From: Meira nashicola
Taxonomy: Eukaryota; Basidiomycota; Exobasidiomycetes; Exobasidiales; Brachybasidiaceae
DNA: 64,000 nt
Assembly: GCA_001600355.1 (NCBI GenBank)
Contig: BCJU01000001.1
Coordinates: forward strand, 6,200,013 to 6,264,012
Reading direction: 5' to 3'
Shown: positions 1 through 10,533 of the stretch, piece after piece
Position numbering within the stretch: position 1 is the stretch's first letter
Layout of the letters: each line of letters starts with the position of its first letter
Notes under the pieces: generated by a model
Database searches by the model: none
Seen by the model: only the letters and a program-made list of their open reading frames with translations
Told to the model about the DNA's origin: nothing
Program-made: the position numbers and the translations under genes

Positions 1-542
1 TCCCCTAGGGAAACGGCATTTGAACGCGTTTGTGGAAAATTTATGTGATCACGTAAGCAGATTCTCTATCTTTGTCACACAATTGCTGATCGCCATTATG
101 GTATTATGCAGATATGGCATAAATATAAGCAATTGTATTCTTTGAGGTGTAATTTGTGTCTTCGAAATAAGATAAATTAGCACTTCAATTGTTACTCTAT
201 CTGATTGAAGAAAAGCGAGAATGAAAACGATTATTAAAAAAATAATCTTTTTTATTTATTTTGGTTTTTAAGAAAATAAAATTTATTTTATTTTCAATTC
301 AAATTCACTTAATTTTTCAATCCTGCATATTGTGCAAACGAAGCTTTGATTTAATTATTGTGCGACTGTCATGTCAATCGTTTACAACTAGAAGTATCGA
401 CTTTTGCAAATGGAAAGAGCTGCGACGCTTATAGTGTTTATAATCTTAAATTCATCCCTCTCACAAGGCCATCTAATCTCACTGTAGACACAAAAAACAG
501 AAGCGTGATATATTATTTAAATCATTAAAGAGACAATTTTAT
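1..542. other. AT-rich intergenic region
   Basis: No open frame with recognisable protein similarity is visible. The stretch is AT-rich, with T and A runs around 230-310, and lies downstream of the SH3BGR-like gene, so it probably carries that gene's 3' end and polyadenylation signals. What lies to the left is outside the window. Confidence 0.5.
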
Positions 543-3314
543 TCATCTTCTCTTTTCAACTTCAATTCCATCATCTATATCCAGATCAAATGCACCACCG
601 ATATCATCATCATCATCACCATGCATTCCATCTAGATCGAAATTATCTCCATCATAATCATCATCTCCATCTAATCCTGAAAGCGCTTCATCTGCTTCAC
701 GTAAGATTACACTGAGTGTCTTTTGACTTCGATCCATTGAACCTGCTCCAGCATTATTATTAGCAGCAGCCATACTTGATCTACTTTCAATCAAATTAGG
801 ATCTGTAGTAGTAGGAATATCTTCATCACTATCTTCTCCTTCCATTCCATTGGAAGATCCACTTTTACGTGAACCACGTTTATCTTTACTTTTTCTTCCG
901 ATAGAGAATAACTTTTTGCTTGATTTTGGACTTTTTGGTGATTTAAGTTGTGTTGGAGAACCAGAAGATGAATTTATACTGTTCGAACTTGCTTTTCTAT
1001 TCATACTCGTTGCACTTAAACTACTTCCCAAACTACCAACACTCGCTCCCATATGTGTTTGACCAACTCCACGTTGAAGTATATTTGATCCATTTGCACT
1101 TGGAGAAGGACTGAAATTAGGATCGAATGAAGGAGAAGCTCCTACACTACGTCTGGGCACATCAATTCCCTTTCGACGATTAAATGTTCTAGAACCTGCC
1201 GGTGCAGAAGAAGGAGGTGAGAGAGAATGATCTCTAGGAGAAGGACTGTGTGCTGATCTTGTTGGTGAGCCAATCGATAGCTTTCTGGGTGGTGGTGGTG
1301 AACCTGTGTTACTTTCCAAGTTCCCACTTTGACTTGGTGTGAGAGGAGTTCGACTATCATCATGAATTTGTGATGCAAGAGCACTGAATGATTGCTCAAG
1401 CTCTAAAGGTTCTGGTTTAGGACTTCGATTCGTTATTGAAGAATTTCTGCCCAAAGAAGATGAAGTAGGTGACATTTGCACAGATGATTTGCGTGGTGAG
1501 ACGGGTGGACTGGCTGGCGGTGTTTTGTCTGGGCTGTCCTCTTGTTCAGCATTTGTGCTGATATCTGATTCAGACTTTTCTATAATTGATGAATCAGGTA
1601 ATGGAGGAGGAGCGGGGAACAAATCCACAGTCTTTTGTCTTGGCGTTGAATCACCTGTACGTAGACCATCCTGTTTTTCATCATACGATCCTTTACCTTC
1701 TTTCTCGTCAACGTTTTTGTCTTTTTCGTTAATATCTTTGTCTTTGTCTTCAACTTTCTCGTCAATGGCTTCCTCCTTTATCTCAACCGAAGTATCTTGG
1801 AAGCTTTCACTTGCTACCTTTGGTGTTGAAAGGTCTTCACCTGTAACTTCCTTCTGGACTTCTTCTTTAATTTCTTCTTTCACATCTTCCACTTCAATCG
1901 GTTTGACGTCCAACTCACTTTCTGCTGCAGCAGTGGCGGCAGTTGTTTCAATAGCTTTTTCAATCGAGACTGGTGGTTCAACTTTGTCTTCCAACGTCAC
2001 ACCTCCTTCATTCTCCATCATCTGTGGTGTTTTTGGACTTCCATATCCTTTTCCTCTTGCTCTTTCTGCAACATCATGTGCTGCAGTTTCGAATCTTGCT
2101 CTATCTGCTAAACTTGTAGATCTTCCTAACCTCGGTCCACTTGAACCCATTCCATCAGGTATAGAACCATCAAATAAGAATGCTTCTGCTTCTTCATCTG
2201 TCATCTTTGCATCATCTAATCCTAGAGATGCTAAAAGATCATCAATATCCTCTCTTCCAACAACTTGTTCTGCCGTATCTGTTCCACTTGTTAATCTTGT
2301 TTGAGACATGGCAGATTTCAAATCATCACCTTGTGAAATAGCTTCACGTAGTTTATTCGTCGAAAATGATCTAGATGATGCACTCGCTTGAGCTTCTGCT
2401 GCTAAAGCACGAGAAGAAGATTGACTGGCATTATAACGTGCATGCGGGGAAGAAACACTAGAAGATCGACTTGAATCGCCATTTCCCATCTTTGCTAATC
2501 GTAATGGTTTCACACCTGCATCAGCGGATGGAATATACGTCCTAGGTACTGAAGTTTGTTTAGAAGATGTTCCCAATCCGAGTGAGTTTGGATATTTGCC
2601 TTCTCCCCGATCGGCTATTTCTCCATTCGTTGAGATATCCCCTTCAGGTCCATTTGAAGTCCTTCCTTTTCGCTTTTCTGCTGTATCCCTTCCTGCTTCC
2701 AAAACCTCATTCAATTCATCCTCTGTCAAGCTCAAGTCAGATATACCCAAAGATCGAAGGAAGCCATCTGTATCACTCTTTCCAACTCTATCATATCCTG
2801 CTTTTGCTGTTGGTAAAGCGGGTGCTAATGTATTTTGTGATGGAGCTCTAGGTTGTGCTAATCTTGGTACTTCTGCTACGACATGCTTTGAAGGTTTTCT
2901 TGGTGTAACAGCGGGTGGTTTCAATGCGTCCGAAGAAGAAGCAGAAGCAAGATTAGATGATTGGGAGGATGATGGAACAGGCAATTGTGGTGCTAAACCT
3001 TCTTCTGCTTCTCGTTTTGCTCTTTCTTGATCGATACGTAAAAATAAGTCCAATTCACCCAATTCTACACTTTCTTCAAATTCTTCAAAAGTTCCTCTCC
3101 ATTCATTATGAACAAGTAAGCCAGGTATTTGTGGATCTAAAGCTTTCCTTCTCCATCTACTCTTTGCATCATCATCACTTGCTAAATCATGATAAACAAA
3201 TGGAATCTTTTTCACTTGTAAAATTGAAATAAATCTTTCATGTCGATTACGTACTTTGTGATTACTCAAGATTGATGTACTGAAAAGTTCAACGGCCACC
3301 GCTTGGGTGGCCAT
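543..3314 (-). CDS. SH3BGR-like thioredoxin-fold protein with long disordered tail
   Basis: Predicted 923 residues. The first 95 or so resemble the SH3-binding glutamic-acid-rich protein family, a glutaredoxin-like fold without the redox CXXC: a strand starting VAVELFSTS, then IPFVYHDLASDD and DPQIPGLLVHNEWRGTFEEFEE. The remainder is low complexity, rich in Ser, Pro, Lys, Glu and ending in an Asp-rich tail. Two copies of a short motif (LRSLGISD...TEDELNEVL near residue 185 and LASLGLDD...TDEEAEAFL near residue 360) repeat within it. I chose the ATG at 3314 because the thioredoxin-like domain begins just after it; the frame stays open upstream to an alternative start at 3455 that adds 47 residues of no clear character. 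Fungal members are thought to act as adaptors, possibly in cortical actin or signalling; that is not shown here. Single exon. Confidence 0.8.
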   Translation of the reverse strand: MATQAVAVELFSTSILSNHKVRNRHERFISILQVKKIPFVYHDLASDDDAKSRWRRKALDPQIPGLLVHNEWRGTFEEFEESVELGELDLFLRIDQERAKREAEEGLAPQLPVPSSSQSSNLASASSSDALKPPAVTPRKPSKHVVAEVPRLAQPRAPSQNTLAPALPTAKAGYDRVGKSDTDGFLRSLGISDLSLTEDELNEVLEAGRDTAEKRKGRTSNGPEGDISTNGEIADRGEGKYPNSLGLGTSSKQTSVPRTYIPSADAGVKPLRLAKMGNGDSSRSSSVSSPHARYNASQSSSRALAAEAQASASSRSFSTNKLREAISQGDDLKSAMSQTRLTSGTDTAEQVVGREDIDDLLASLGLDDAKMTDEEAEAFLFDGSIPDGMGSSGPRLGRSTSLADRARFETAAHDVAERARGKGYGSPKTPQMMENEGGVTLEDKVEPPVSIEKAIETTAATAAAESELDVKPIEVEDVKEEIKEEVQKEVTGEDLSTPKVASESFQDTSVEIKEEAIDEKVEDKDKDINEKDKNVDEKEGKGSYDEKQDGLRTGDSTPRQKTVDLFPAPPPLPDSSIIEKSESDISTNAEQEDSPDKTPPASPPVSPRKSSVQMSPTSSSLGRNSSITNRSPKPEPLELEQSFSALASQIHDDSRTPLTPSQSGNLESNTGSPPPPRKLSIGSPTRSAHSPSPRDHSLSPPSSAPAGSRTFNRRKGIDVPRRSVGASPSFDPNFSPSPSANGSNILQRGVGQTHMGASVGSLGSSLSATSMNRKASSNSINSSSGSPTQLKSPKSPKSSKKLFSIGRKSKDKRGSRKSGSSNGMEGEDSDEDIPTTTDPNLIESRSSMAAANNNAGAGSMDRSQKTLSVILREADEALSGLDGDDDYDGDNFDLDGMHGDDDDDIGGAFDLDIDDGIEVEKRR

Positions 3315-3860
3315 CTTGATTGGTATATGATCAGATGCGTTTTTGCTTACAAAGTGCACACCTACTTGCACTTCGTTGGAGTTGTTTTTGCACCTCTTGA
3401 GCAATACGAAGGAAGTTACTCGAGCGTACCTTTTCACAAAGAGTTTGATCGACAATCCAAGCCCCCGAGGTTACAGTTTGCTCGTAAGGAAAGTACTTTT
3501 TATTTTTAAGTTTTAAATTCTTGATATGAAATATTAATAGAATACTCTACAATAGATCTCATCAGACCACTCTCATTTACACGCACGCACACACACACTC
3601 ACACAATTTGGCGCTAGTGCAGAATGAGGCGTTCAGTATATGGCTGATACCTGGGCGTTTGGCGTGCGGCAATTCACTTTCTTTTTCGCTGAGCTTAGAG
3701 ATAAAAGTGTGGGGATTAAGCTCTAGCGCTGTGGCTGTCGAACATTCTTGCATACCTACATATCAATACCGTTTGATCCGTAGGAGAATTCATCTTATTC
3801 ACACAAATTAGAGAACTTATACTTAATCTCAATGTTTCATTATAAAAATTCAGCGGTATC
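3315..3860. other. Intergenic: promoter of SH3BGR-like gene and 3' end of fucosidase gene
   Basis: Both flanking genes are on the minus strand, so this holds the promoter of the left gene and the terminator of the right one. A short CA-rich run (ACACACACACAC with a few interruptions) lies at about 3583-3604. No supported gene. Confidence 0.45.
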
Positions 3861-6422
3861 TTACTTTTGTTCAATTCGGAAAGCCCATGCAAGACTGCTT
3901 TGTCCGATTTGGCTTGGGGTAGGGTTGATCGTGAGCAATCCTTCTTCATTGATGGTATATTTGATAGTACCTTTTGCACCCAAAAGTGTAATCCTGTCAC
4001 CATCTCGAACAGGAATAGGTGATTTAAAAGTGTATGAAGTAGCAGGCTTTGTCAAAGAAATCATATAAAAGATTCCATCTTTGGTGGTAAATCGCCAATC
4101 AGCTTCTTGCGGTGTAAGATTCCAATAACGAGTACTATAAATTGCTTCGCCATTTGTTTTGAGCCATTTTCCCATTCCTAAAAGTGAATCTTGTTGTGCT
4201 TTTGGAATCAATCCAGATGCTTCAGGTCCAAAATTGATCAAATAATTCCCATTCTTGCTCACTACATCCACCAACATTTTAACCAATTGTTGTGATGTTT
4301 TATAAGAAGAAGGTGAATCTTGTGCATTATATCCAAAGCTAAAAGGTGCTAAACCTTCATTCGTTTCCCATAAATTTTGAACTGTACCTGAATAAGTTGC
4401 ATATTCAGGAGTTGCAAATCCATTAAATAAACAACCACAACGATTATTCATCACTACATTCTCACCTCTTTTACGCGCTTCATTATACCATTTTGCCGAA
4501 TTTTGACAACCACGTGAAGGTCCACCAATATCACACCACATTATATTCGTTTTATACTCTTCCATTAGAATTTGTTGTTGTGGACTTTGAATATCATCGA
4601 TAAAGTCAGCCTTTTCAATGTATCCAGTATACGGCACTGCTTTTCCCGTATAGGCATTTCTATAAGGGCCTCCTAGAAAAGGTTCAAATCCATAAGGGTT
4701 TTGAATAGGATTGAACCATTCAACCGTACTAAAATACGTCCCAAATCTGACAGTTGAATTTTGTGCTGCTAACATTAACTCTTTCATCAAATCTCTTTTA
4801 GGACCATAATGTAGTGAATTACGATAGCTTGTATTCTTCGTATCAAATAGTGCAAATCCATCATGATGTTTCGTCGTGCCAACGGAGTATCTAGCACCAG
4901 ATGCTTCCATCAAAGCAACCCATTGAGATGCATCAAATTTTGTAGCGGTGAATTCATCGAAAAAGTCATCATAATTGAATTGTTCACCATACGTTTTAAG
5001 ATGATAAGCTTTTGTGTAATTGTTTTTGCTCATATCGTGCATATACCATTCTGCGTAAAAGTTAGCTCCATAAGCTGGTACAGAATACGGTCCCCAATGA
5101 AACATAATTCCCAGCTTTGCATCTCGCCACCAATTTGGAGCTTGTACGCGTGAGAGTGATGCATCACTGCTGTCGTAATCTGTCAATCCAGGCTGAACCA
5201 ACCATCCTGAAGAAGCTGTCAATGATTCACCTGATTTGGCATCTCTGATTGTCACTGTAGCTCTTTCTTTGCTACCAGTTCCACCTGTGATGGGTACATC
5301 AACACGAATAAAGTTCCCTTTTGGTAATCGAGTCACCTTTGTAGGTTTTACTGTTTTGGCAGAACGAGAATGTACTTCTACCGTAATTGATTGTGTTGCG
5401 TTGCTATGATTTGGAGTGTTTACAATAACCACTTCTACAAATTGAACTCGCTTTCCGTCAATGTCATCCCATCTTTGAGTAAATTGTACACTTTCCACAA
5501 AGAATTGTTTTTGAGATTCTCGTTGCAACGCTGGTGTACTGACCAAAGTAGCGGCAAAGATATGCCAAGCAGGATCTTGATTGGAAGTGGGAACGAATAC
5601 ACTTTCTAAATAAGAAGCCACACGAGGTTTGATTGTTGGCACAGTAATACTCTCCAATTCAGAATCAATGTATGGCAATGGTATCTCTAGAGAATGAATT
5701 TGCGTACGATTTTGTGGACTCGTTCCGTCCTTTAGCATCGGTCCTCCAACTTTACCTTCTTTTGTCCAAGAATAAGGTCCTACGATTGCTGAATTATGAA
5801 GATATTGCCAATTTTGCCATTGCGGTACAAGTGCGTTGTATGTGTACGTCTTTCCATCTGTATATTTGAATACAAAATCACCTGGCAATTGAACATCAAC
5901 CGATAATCGATGGACATCAGAAGCAGCAAGTAATTTGAGAGAATAATAACGACCTTTTGGTACTGCAATCACAGCGCCATTGCATTTGAGATTATCAAAT
6001 ACAGGTTCACCATAGCTATGTTGAAGTTGAAAGAGAGTATCGCCTACATAGATCTTGCCAGTTGGAAAACCTTCTGCAGCGAATGAGGCACCATTACCAT
6101 CAAAATTGCCTTTTTCCAATTGTTCAATGCCCTTTGCTACTCCTTGATTGTTGAATACCGGCTTAAGGTCCACAATTGTATAGATCGAGGCAGTATCGTC
6201 CCGTGGCCAGTAAGACGCAGAGTAGAACAATGAAATAGCTACCAAGAGAGCAACTAAGGATGATACACTCTTTGTGTCAATGGTAAACCAATTAGCACTA
6301 CTCTTTTCAGAAGAAGCCTTATTATCTGATTCCGATAGCAATGGGGTTCGTAAATTAACTTCTTCCTCTTCCTCTCGTTCAGGTGTTTCTGCTTGTTCCT
6401 TTGCCTCCTTCTCCTTCGTCAT
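3861..6422 (-). CDS. Alpha-L-fucosidase (GH29), type II membrane-anchored
   Basis: Predicted 853 residues. A charged cytosolic N-terminus is followed by one hydrophobic segment (about residues 52-72, SVSSLVALLVAISLFYSASY), which suggests a type II signal anchor with the catalytic part in the secretory lumen or outside the cell. A beta-rich region of about 350 residues precedes the GH29 barrel, which is recognised from WWRDAKLGIMFHWGPYSVPA, GTTKHHDGFALFDTK, RFGTYFSTVEWFNP and NIMWCDIGGP; the Asp in WCDIGG is at the position of the retaining nucleophile (W-x-D in the family). A C-terminal sandwich domain follows. The enzyme would remove alpha-linked L-fucose from glycans. The family call is firm; the substrate is unknown. 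Single exon, divergent from the small membrane protein gene at 7142. Confidence 0.9.
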   Translation of the reverse strand: MTKEKEAKEQAETPEREEEEEVNLRTPLLSESDNKASSEKSSANWFTIDTKSVSSLVALLVAISLFYSASYWPRDDTASIYTIVDLKPVFNNQGVAKGIEQLEKGNFDGNGASFAAEGFPTGKIYVGDTLFQLQHSYGEPVFDNLKCNGAVIAVPKGRYYSLKLLAASDVHRLSVDVQLPGDFVFKYTDGKTYTYNALVPQWQNWQYLHNSAIVGPYSWTKEGKVGGPMLKDGTSPQNRTQIHSLEIPLPYIDSELESITVPTIKPRVASYLESVFVPTSNQDPAWHIFAATLVSTPALQRESQKQFFVESVQFTQRWDDIDGKRVQFVEVVIVNTPNHSNATQSITVEVHSRSAKTVKPTKVTRLPKGNFIRVDVPITGGTGSKERATVTIRDAKSGESLTASSGWLVQPGLTDYDSSDASLSRVQAPNWWRDAKLGIMFHWGPYSVPAYGANFYAEWYMHDMSKNNYTKAYHLKTYGEQFNYDDFFDEFTATKFDASQWVALMEASGARYSVGTTKHHDGFALFDTKNTSYRNSLHYGPKRDLMKELMLAAQNSTVRFGTYFSTVEWFNPIQNPYGFEPFLGGPYRNAYTGKAVPYTGYIEKADFIDDIQSPQQQILMEEYKTNIMWCDIGGPSRGCQNSAKWYNEARKRGENVVMNNRCGCLFNGFATPEYATYSGTVQNLWETNEGLAPFSFGYNAQDSPSSYKTSQQLVKMLVDVVSKNGNYLINFGPEASGLIPKAQQDSLLGMGKWLKTNGEAIYSTRYWNLTPQEADWRFTTKDGIFYMISLTKPATSYTFKSPIPVRDGDRITLLGAKGTIKYTINEEGLLTINPTPSQIGQSSLAWAFRIEQK

Positions 6423-7141
6423 TTCTTTCGTATGATCAAGGGTTTATTGTATGTGTCTGCTTTTGTCTGAAGACAATATGTCCATTCGAATCTGTGAAGT
6501 CGTTGATATGTCGATTGAAGAGAATTACTTTAACGAGTCAAAAGAGAGCAAAAACATTTCGATCAGGTCGCGTGGAAGAAAATTACAAGACCATATTAAT
6601 TCGAAACGGACCGCTTCATGTTTTCCGGAATCCCTTGACCGAAATAAGATAGTGAAAGGACCGTATCCAATCATACCCTCTGTGTATGCTGTTCACATGA
6701 GCTGTAGGAGAAGAAACGGCGCCGAACATTAAGAAAAGGTAGAAGAATGTCAAGCAATCAGACTCAGGCTTGGCATTTGAGCATTCATCCTTCCTGGCAA
6801 TTACCAGTGCGGCTCATCATCTTTCCTAGCAGTGATAATCATGACAGTATTCAGCAATCCATGATATTGAGATGCTGAAAAGATCTTGTAAGCTGTAAAT
6901 TAACGACAATGTGCTGGCCCTAAAAAAAGGGGATACTATAGCGCGCGTCAGTGTACCTCGGGGTTTTGAAGCGGCTTGTGGCTTTTGCGGATAAGTTTAA
7001 AAGGCATGCATGCATGCATCGATGCATGTACTATGCATGGAACGCATGTATTCGAACAAACAAACCCTTCAAGAGGGGTTATTGAGCCCTCTGCAAATCT
7101 TGAACTTGAACTCTCATCCCTCCTTTTTTCTGTTATCAAAC
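6423..7141. promoter_or_regulatory. Divergent promoter region with GCATGC-type repeats
   Basis: The region lies between the divergent fucosidase and small membrane protein genes and must hold both promoters. Overlapping GCATGC/ATGCAT elements cluster at 7003-7028 and recur just downstream at about 7030-7045. No gene is supported; the small open frames across it lack similarity to anything I recognise. Confidence 0.45.
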
Positions 7142-7639
7142 ATGTCAGATACAGAACCATTCTTAAATGATCAAAATAGATCCAGCCAGGATGCATTACC
7201 CGTCGTGGATTCAAGTTCGACACCTCAGCCTCATCCTGCAGGCATTCTAGGATTGAGTATTGCAACTTCGCTCTGGTACTTTTGGATTTTAGTCAAAGGA
7301 GTGATGATAAAAGATAACACACGTTGGATTTGGTTGTTGTGTTTTTGTCTATCTTGTTTGAGCTTATCAATCAATGCGGGAGAACAAATTCAAATTATAA
7401 CAAACTTATTTCCAGCTGCAAAAAAGAATCAAGCTTTAACGACAACCAAAAAAGAAGCACTTCAAAAAACATTCTTAATCAACACTCTTGCTCTTCCGAT
7501 CGGTTTGTTTACTTTCGCATTCTCACAAGAATATTCGGCAAATTTTGATAAAGAAACTAAAATTACTCTTATTGGAGTCGGAGCGATGATTTTTATTCCG
7601 TATGCTGTCGTTGTATCTATCACTGCAAGCAATCTTTAA
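7142..7639 (+). CDS. Small multi-pass membrane protein, copy 1
   Basis: Predicted 165 residues, starting at the ATG in CATGTCAGATAC; an in-frame extension further upstream lacks a better start. There are four hydrophobic segments, roughly residues 34-52, 62-78, 110-130 and 138-160, after a polar N-terminus. I do not recognise the family. It is clearly related to the next gene: both share PHP(A/L)...LIIATS-like sequence before WYFWIL/WHIWIL, then RWIW, a Cys/Ser-rich second helix, EQIQ, and F-LINA/TLALPIGL. This indicates a local tandem duplication. Location and role are unknown; no signal peptide cleavage site is evident. Confidence 0.7.
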   Translation: MSDTEPFLNDQNRSSQDALPVVDSSSTPQPHPAGILGLSIATSLWYFWILVKGVMIKDNTRWIWLLCFCLSCLSLSINAGEQIQIITNLFPAAKKNQALTTTKKEALQKTFLINTLALPIGLFTFAFSQEYSANFDKETKITLIGVGAMIFIPYAVVVSITASNL

Positions 7640-7899
7640 GGATGGAGTATGTATCGTGCAAACATCTCTTGTAAAGACATTTTTCCATACGTTTCATAAA
7701 ATTCATTTGTTATGATGCAGAAGTTTGGTACAAAACTTTAGCGGCGTCCGTAAATTAAATTCCTTAGTGTGGACGAATCACATGGTCGAATTTTAGAAGA
7801 TATGCATGGAAAAATTAGAAGCCAACCGTCGGCAGAGCCAGATGCATAAATGCACTTTATACGCGATTTACACCCCTTTGTTTAGCCACTTCCAAATGT

Positions 7900-8394
7900 A
7901 TGCTCACATCAATTAACATGACATCGGAAAAAGATATCAAGGGTACTGAAATCGTCAAAAAAGATGATGAATCATCTGTAAATCAACAAAAACCACAAGC
8001 AAAGCCACATCCGCTTGCCCTTTTAACATTAATTATAGCAACATCAGCATGGCATATTTGGATTTTAACAAAATGTATACTCTCAAAAGATCTTTTTCGT
8101 TGGATTTGGGTTGTATATTTTTGTTTTTCATGTTTAACATTAACAATAACTTCTCATGAACAAATACAACTTTTAACGATTGCATATCCTGTTCAAGAAA
8201 TTAGTGATACAAGTAAAAAGGATGCATATAAAAAGATATTTTTAATAAATGCAATCGCTTTACCTATAGGACTTTGGATTAACCTCTTTGCAAATGAAAC
8301 TTGCAAAAGCATCGAAAAAGATTCAAAAGCGATACTTTTTGTAGCCAGCATTCCTTATATGGCTCTGTTGTTTTTATATATTGCAGACTCATAG
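7900..8394 (+). CDS. Small multi-pass membrane protein, copy 2
   Basis: Predicted 164 residues (158 if the second ATG at 7918, matching the start of its neighbour, is used). It has the same architecture as the gene at 7142: polar N-terminus, then WHIWILTKC, RWIWVVYFCFSCLTLTI, EQIQLLTI, INAIALPIGLW and a final hydrophobic segment. A six-codon upstream frame starting at 7895 overlaps the first ATG, which could favour initiation at 7918. The two copies are well diverged at DNA level, so the duplication is not recent. Function unknown. Confidence 0.68.
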   Translation: MLTSINMTSEKDIKGTEIVKKDDESSVNQQKPQAKPHPLALLTLIIATSAWHIWILTKCILSKDLFRWIWVVYFCFSCLTLTITSHEQIQLLTIAYPVQEISDTSKKDAYKKIFLINAIALPIGLWINLFANETCKSIEKDSKAILFVASIPYMALLFLYIADS

Positions 8395-8627
8395 TGTATC
8401 ATTACGTAATTTCTAGTTTTTACGCGTTGGAAGAATTAATTCGGTAAGCTTAGCAATCCATACGATTTTATTCGGCTCTTTTGCATCTTAAAGGGAAGAA
8501 AACCGAGCAATGTCTAGCGTGTGTTTTGTGAAAGAAAAGAAAAAGTTGCATTTGCGGGGATGATCATACATGCACACAAACAAACGCTTTTCTCTTGCAT
8601 TCCTTCATCATCCTCTTTGTAGCAAAA

Positions 8628-9563
8628 ATGGTCGCTGTTGCTCGAAAAGAAGGCTCACTTTCAAGATGGAGGTATCAGCCTTTCATCATGCCACGCTTTG
8701 CATTCATTGGATTATCAGCCCTTTTAATCATTTTTGCTTCGGCTCCTTTTCTTTTGTCTCCGCCAAGAGATTTGGATGCACCCGCTTTAACAAAATTAAG
8801 ATTAGAGGTGAGAGATAATGAAATGCTTCCAGATCACTTGAAATAGATGCTTACCACCTTCATCCATATTTCATAGAACGGAGAATTCTTTGCGAATGAA
8901 AATCTCAAGAAAGGTCCAATCTTGTATGGATGGCTACATGCTATTCCAGGTGGTGTTTGGTGTGCATTAATGCCTTTTCAACATGTCAAATCATTAAGAA
9001 GAAAGTATCCTGCAATTCATAGATGGTCAGGTAGAATAGTAATCGCCCTTACACTCACCTTATCAATCAGCTCAATGACATTTGGACCGAAAAATTTAAT
9101 GTTTTCAGCTTCAACGACATACATACACAAATTAAAAGTGGGAGTTAATCAACCAATCACCATCCTTGCTTGGCCTTCGTTTAGAATGTTAGTTTGGGTA
9201 ATCTCTCCCACTTTAATCATTTCTGCTTTACAAACAATTCGAACAGCACGTGCTAAAAAGTATGAACAACATCAATATTGGGCAAGCATAACGACGTTAG
9301 TTGGATATACGATTCCTATGCAAAGAGTTATGATGCTCGTACTCTCAGTCATAGGTGCTCATTTGCATTACCTTTCACCTGAACAACGTGCATTTTTTCA
9401 TATTCCAAAAGATAATGCACATATCATCGAAAAATCTCAAGCGGAAAGGGCGGCTTTTTCATTGACTGCTTGGGCTTCTACTGCATTTATGTTGACTTGG
9501 TCAATTGTTCAATCATACTACCGTAATATCGAATTGGAAAAGGCGAAAAAGGCAAAGACGTAA
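8628..9563 (+). CDS. DUF2306-type multi-pass membrane protein (2 exons)
   Basis: Exons 8628-8807 and 8877-9563 join in phase 0 across a 69-base intron (donor GTGAGA, acceptor CATAG), giving 288 residues. A first transmembrane helix lies at about residues 28-47. After the intron come YGWLHAIPGGVWCALMPFQH and KYPAIHRWSGRIVIALTL, the His/Gly-rich and RW-x-GR motifs typical of the DUF2306 membrane family, then three or four more helices and a lysine-rich tail. The biochemical role of this family is not established; some relatives are suspected to bind haem or act as cytochrome-like membrane proteins. The same-strand arrangement with the two small membrane proteins does not prove co-function. Confidence 0.78.
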
Positions 9564-10533
9564 TTAGAGTTGGTGTAGATGGCAAAGGAAAGGTTTAATC
9601 TATTGGTGTGCTATTATTAATGTTTAAAGGATTGTATCGTTATTTGTATGCAATAAACAATCGCTGTCATTGTCCTTCAATATTGATCGTCGGGGAAACT
9701 TACTCCATATTCGGATCATCATTATCAATAATCCACATGTATACTCGTGCGATCTCGTTCGGATCAAATTCCGATATCCCGAAACCGAAGATAGGAGGAG
9801 GTCTAACGAGCCGTTCTGATGGGATTCAAATCATCGCTTGATCTCCTCTTATCCTTTCTTTGAGAATGATGGTTCCGACAAAAAAGCTTAACTAATTTGT
9901 CGGTACCGAAATCATCATTTTTCTCTCACTGGCCTTGTCCCTTTCCTCCTTTACATGCCAAAAGTAGGCTTTCGTTCTCTGAGTGTACCTTTCCACGGAC
10001 TTTAGAACTGTCAATATTTTATCGCGGTATGCTAAGGAAAATGCTTTAAATAAGGCGTTCATAGGCGGTTGAACGGCCTACGTCAACCCGAACAGAAACA
10101 AAAATACGCGTTTTGTTTTTCTCGCTCGTTAGAAGCGCGCCTTACCTCCGTACAAGGCAATTTCTTGCCTGACAAGAACGGCCAAGTTTCTTAAGATTTT
10201 AGCACCCTTTTGTGGGAAACATAATCCGCATCTTAAAGTCCGCAAGAGCCCTTTGTGCCTGTGTTTTTTCGCAAGGGAAAAAGGCGTCTGCATATTTAAC
10301 GGCCCGAATGGCCGAAAAGAGGGAGAAAAAAGAAAAGAAAGGCTTTAAAGTCACATCCATCCACAAAAGAGTCTTATCAATTTAAACATTAACCTTTGAT
10401 GTTCTCATTCTCCACACGATCATGTTAATAGCATTGTTTCTCATGAAATCATCTCTTTGAAGACATCATCTTTTTGATGTCAACCACCCTTATTCTTTGT
10501 TGTAACAAAATTCAATCATAGCATTCATTCAGC
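9564..10533. other. Long intergenic region upstream of bZIP gene
   Basis: Nearly 1 kb without a supported gene. It probably holds a long promoter and 5' leader for the bZIP gene. CT-rich and AG-rich tracts occur (around 10310-10340). TCGGA/TCCGA pentamers are present at about 9711-9780. A few small open frames show no recognisable protein signature. Confidence 0.4.

Noticed and set aside
1489..2304. Plus-strand open frame of 271 codons
   Set aside because: It is antisense to the low-complexity part of the SH3BGR-like gene; Ser-rich translation is the expected shadow of that composition.
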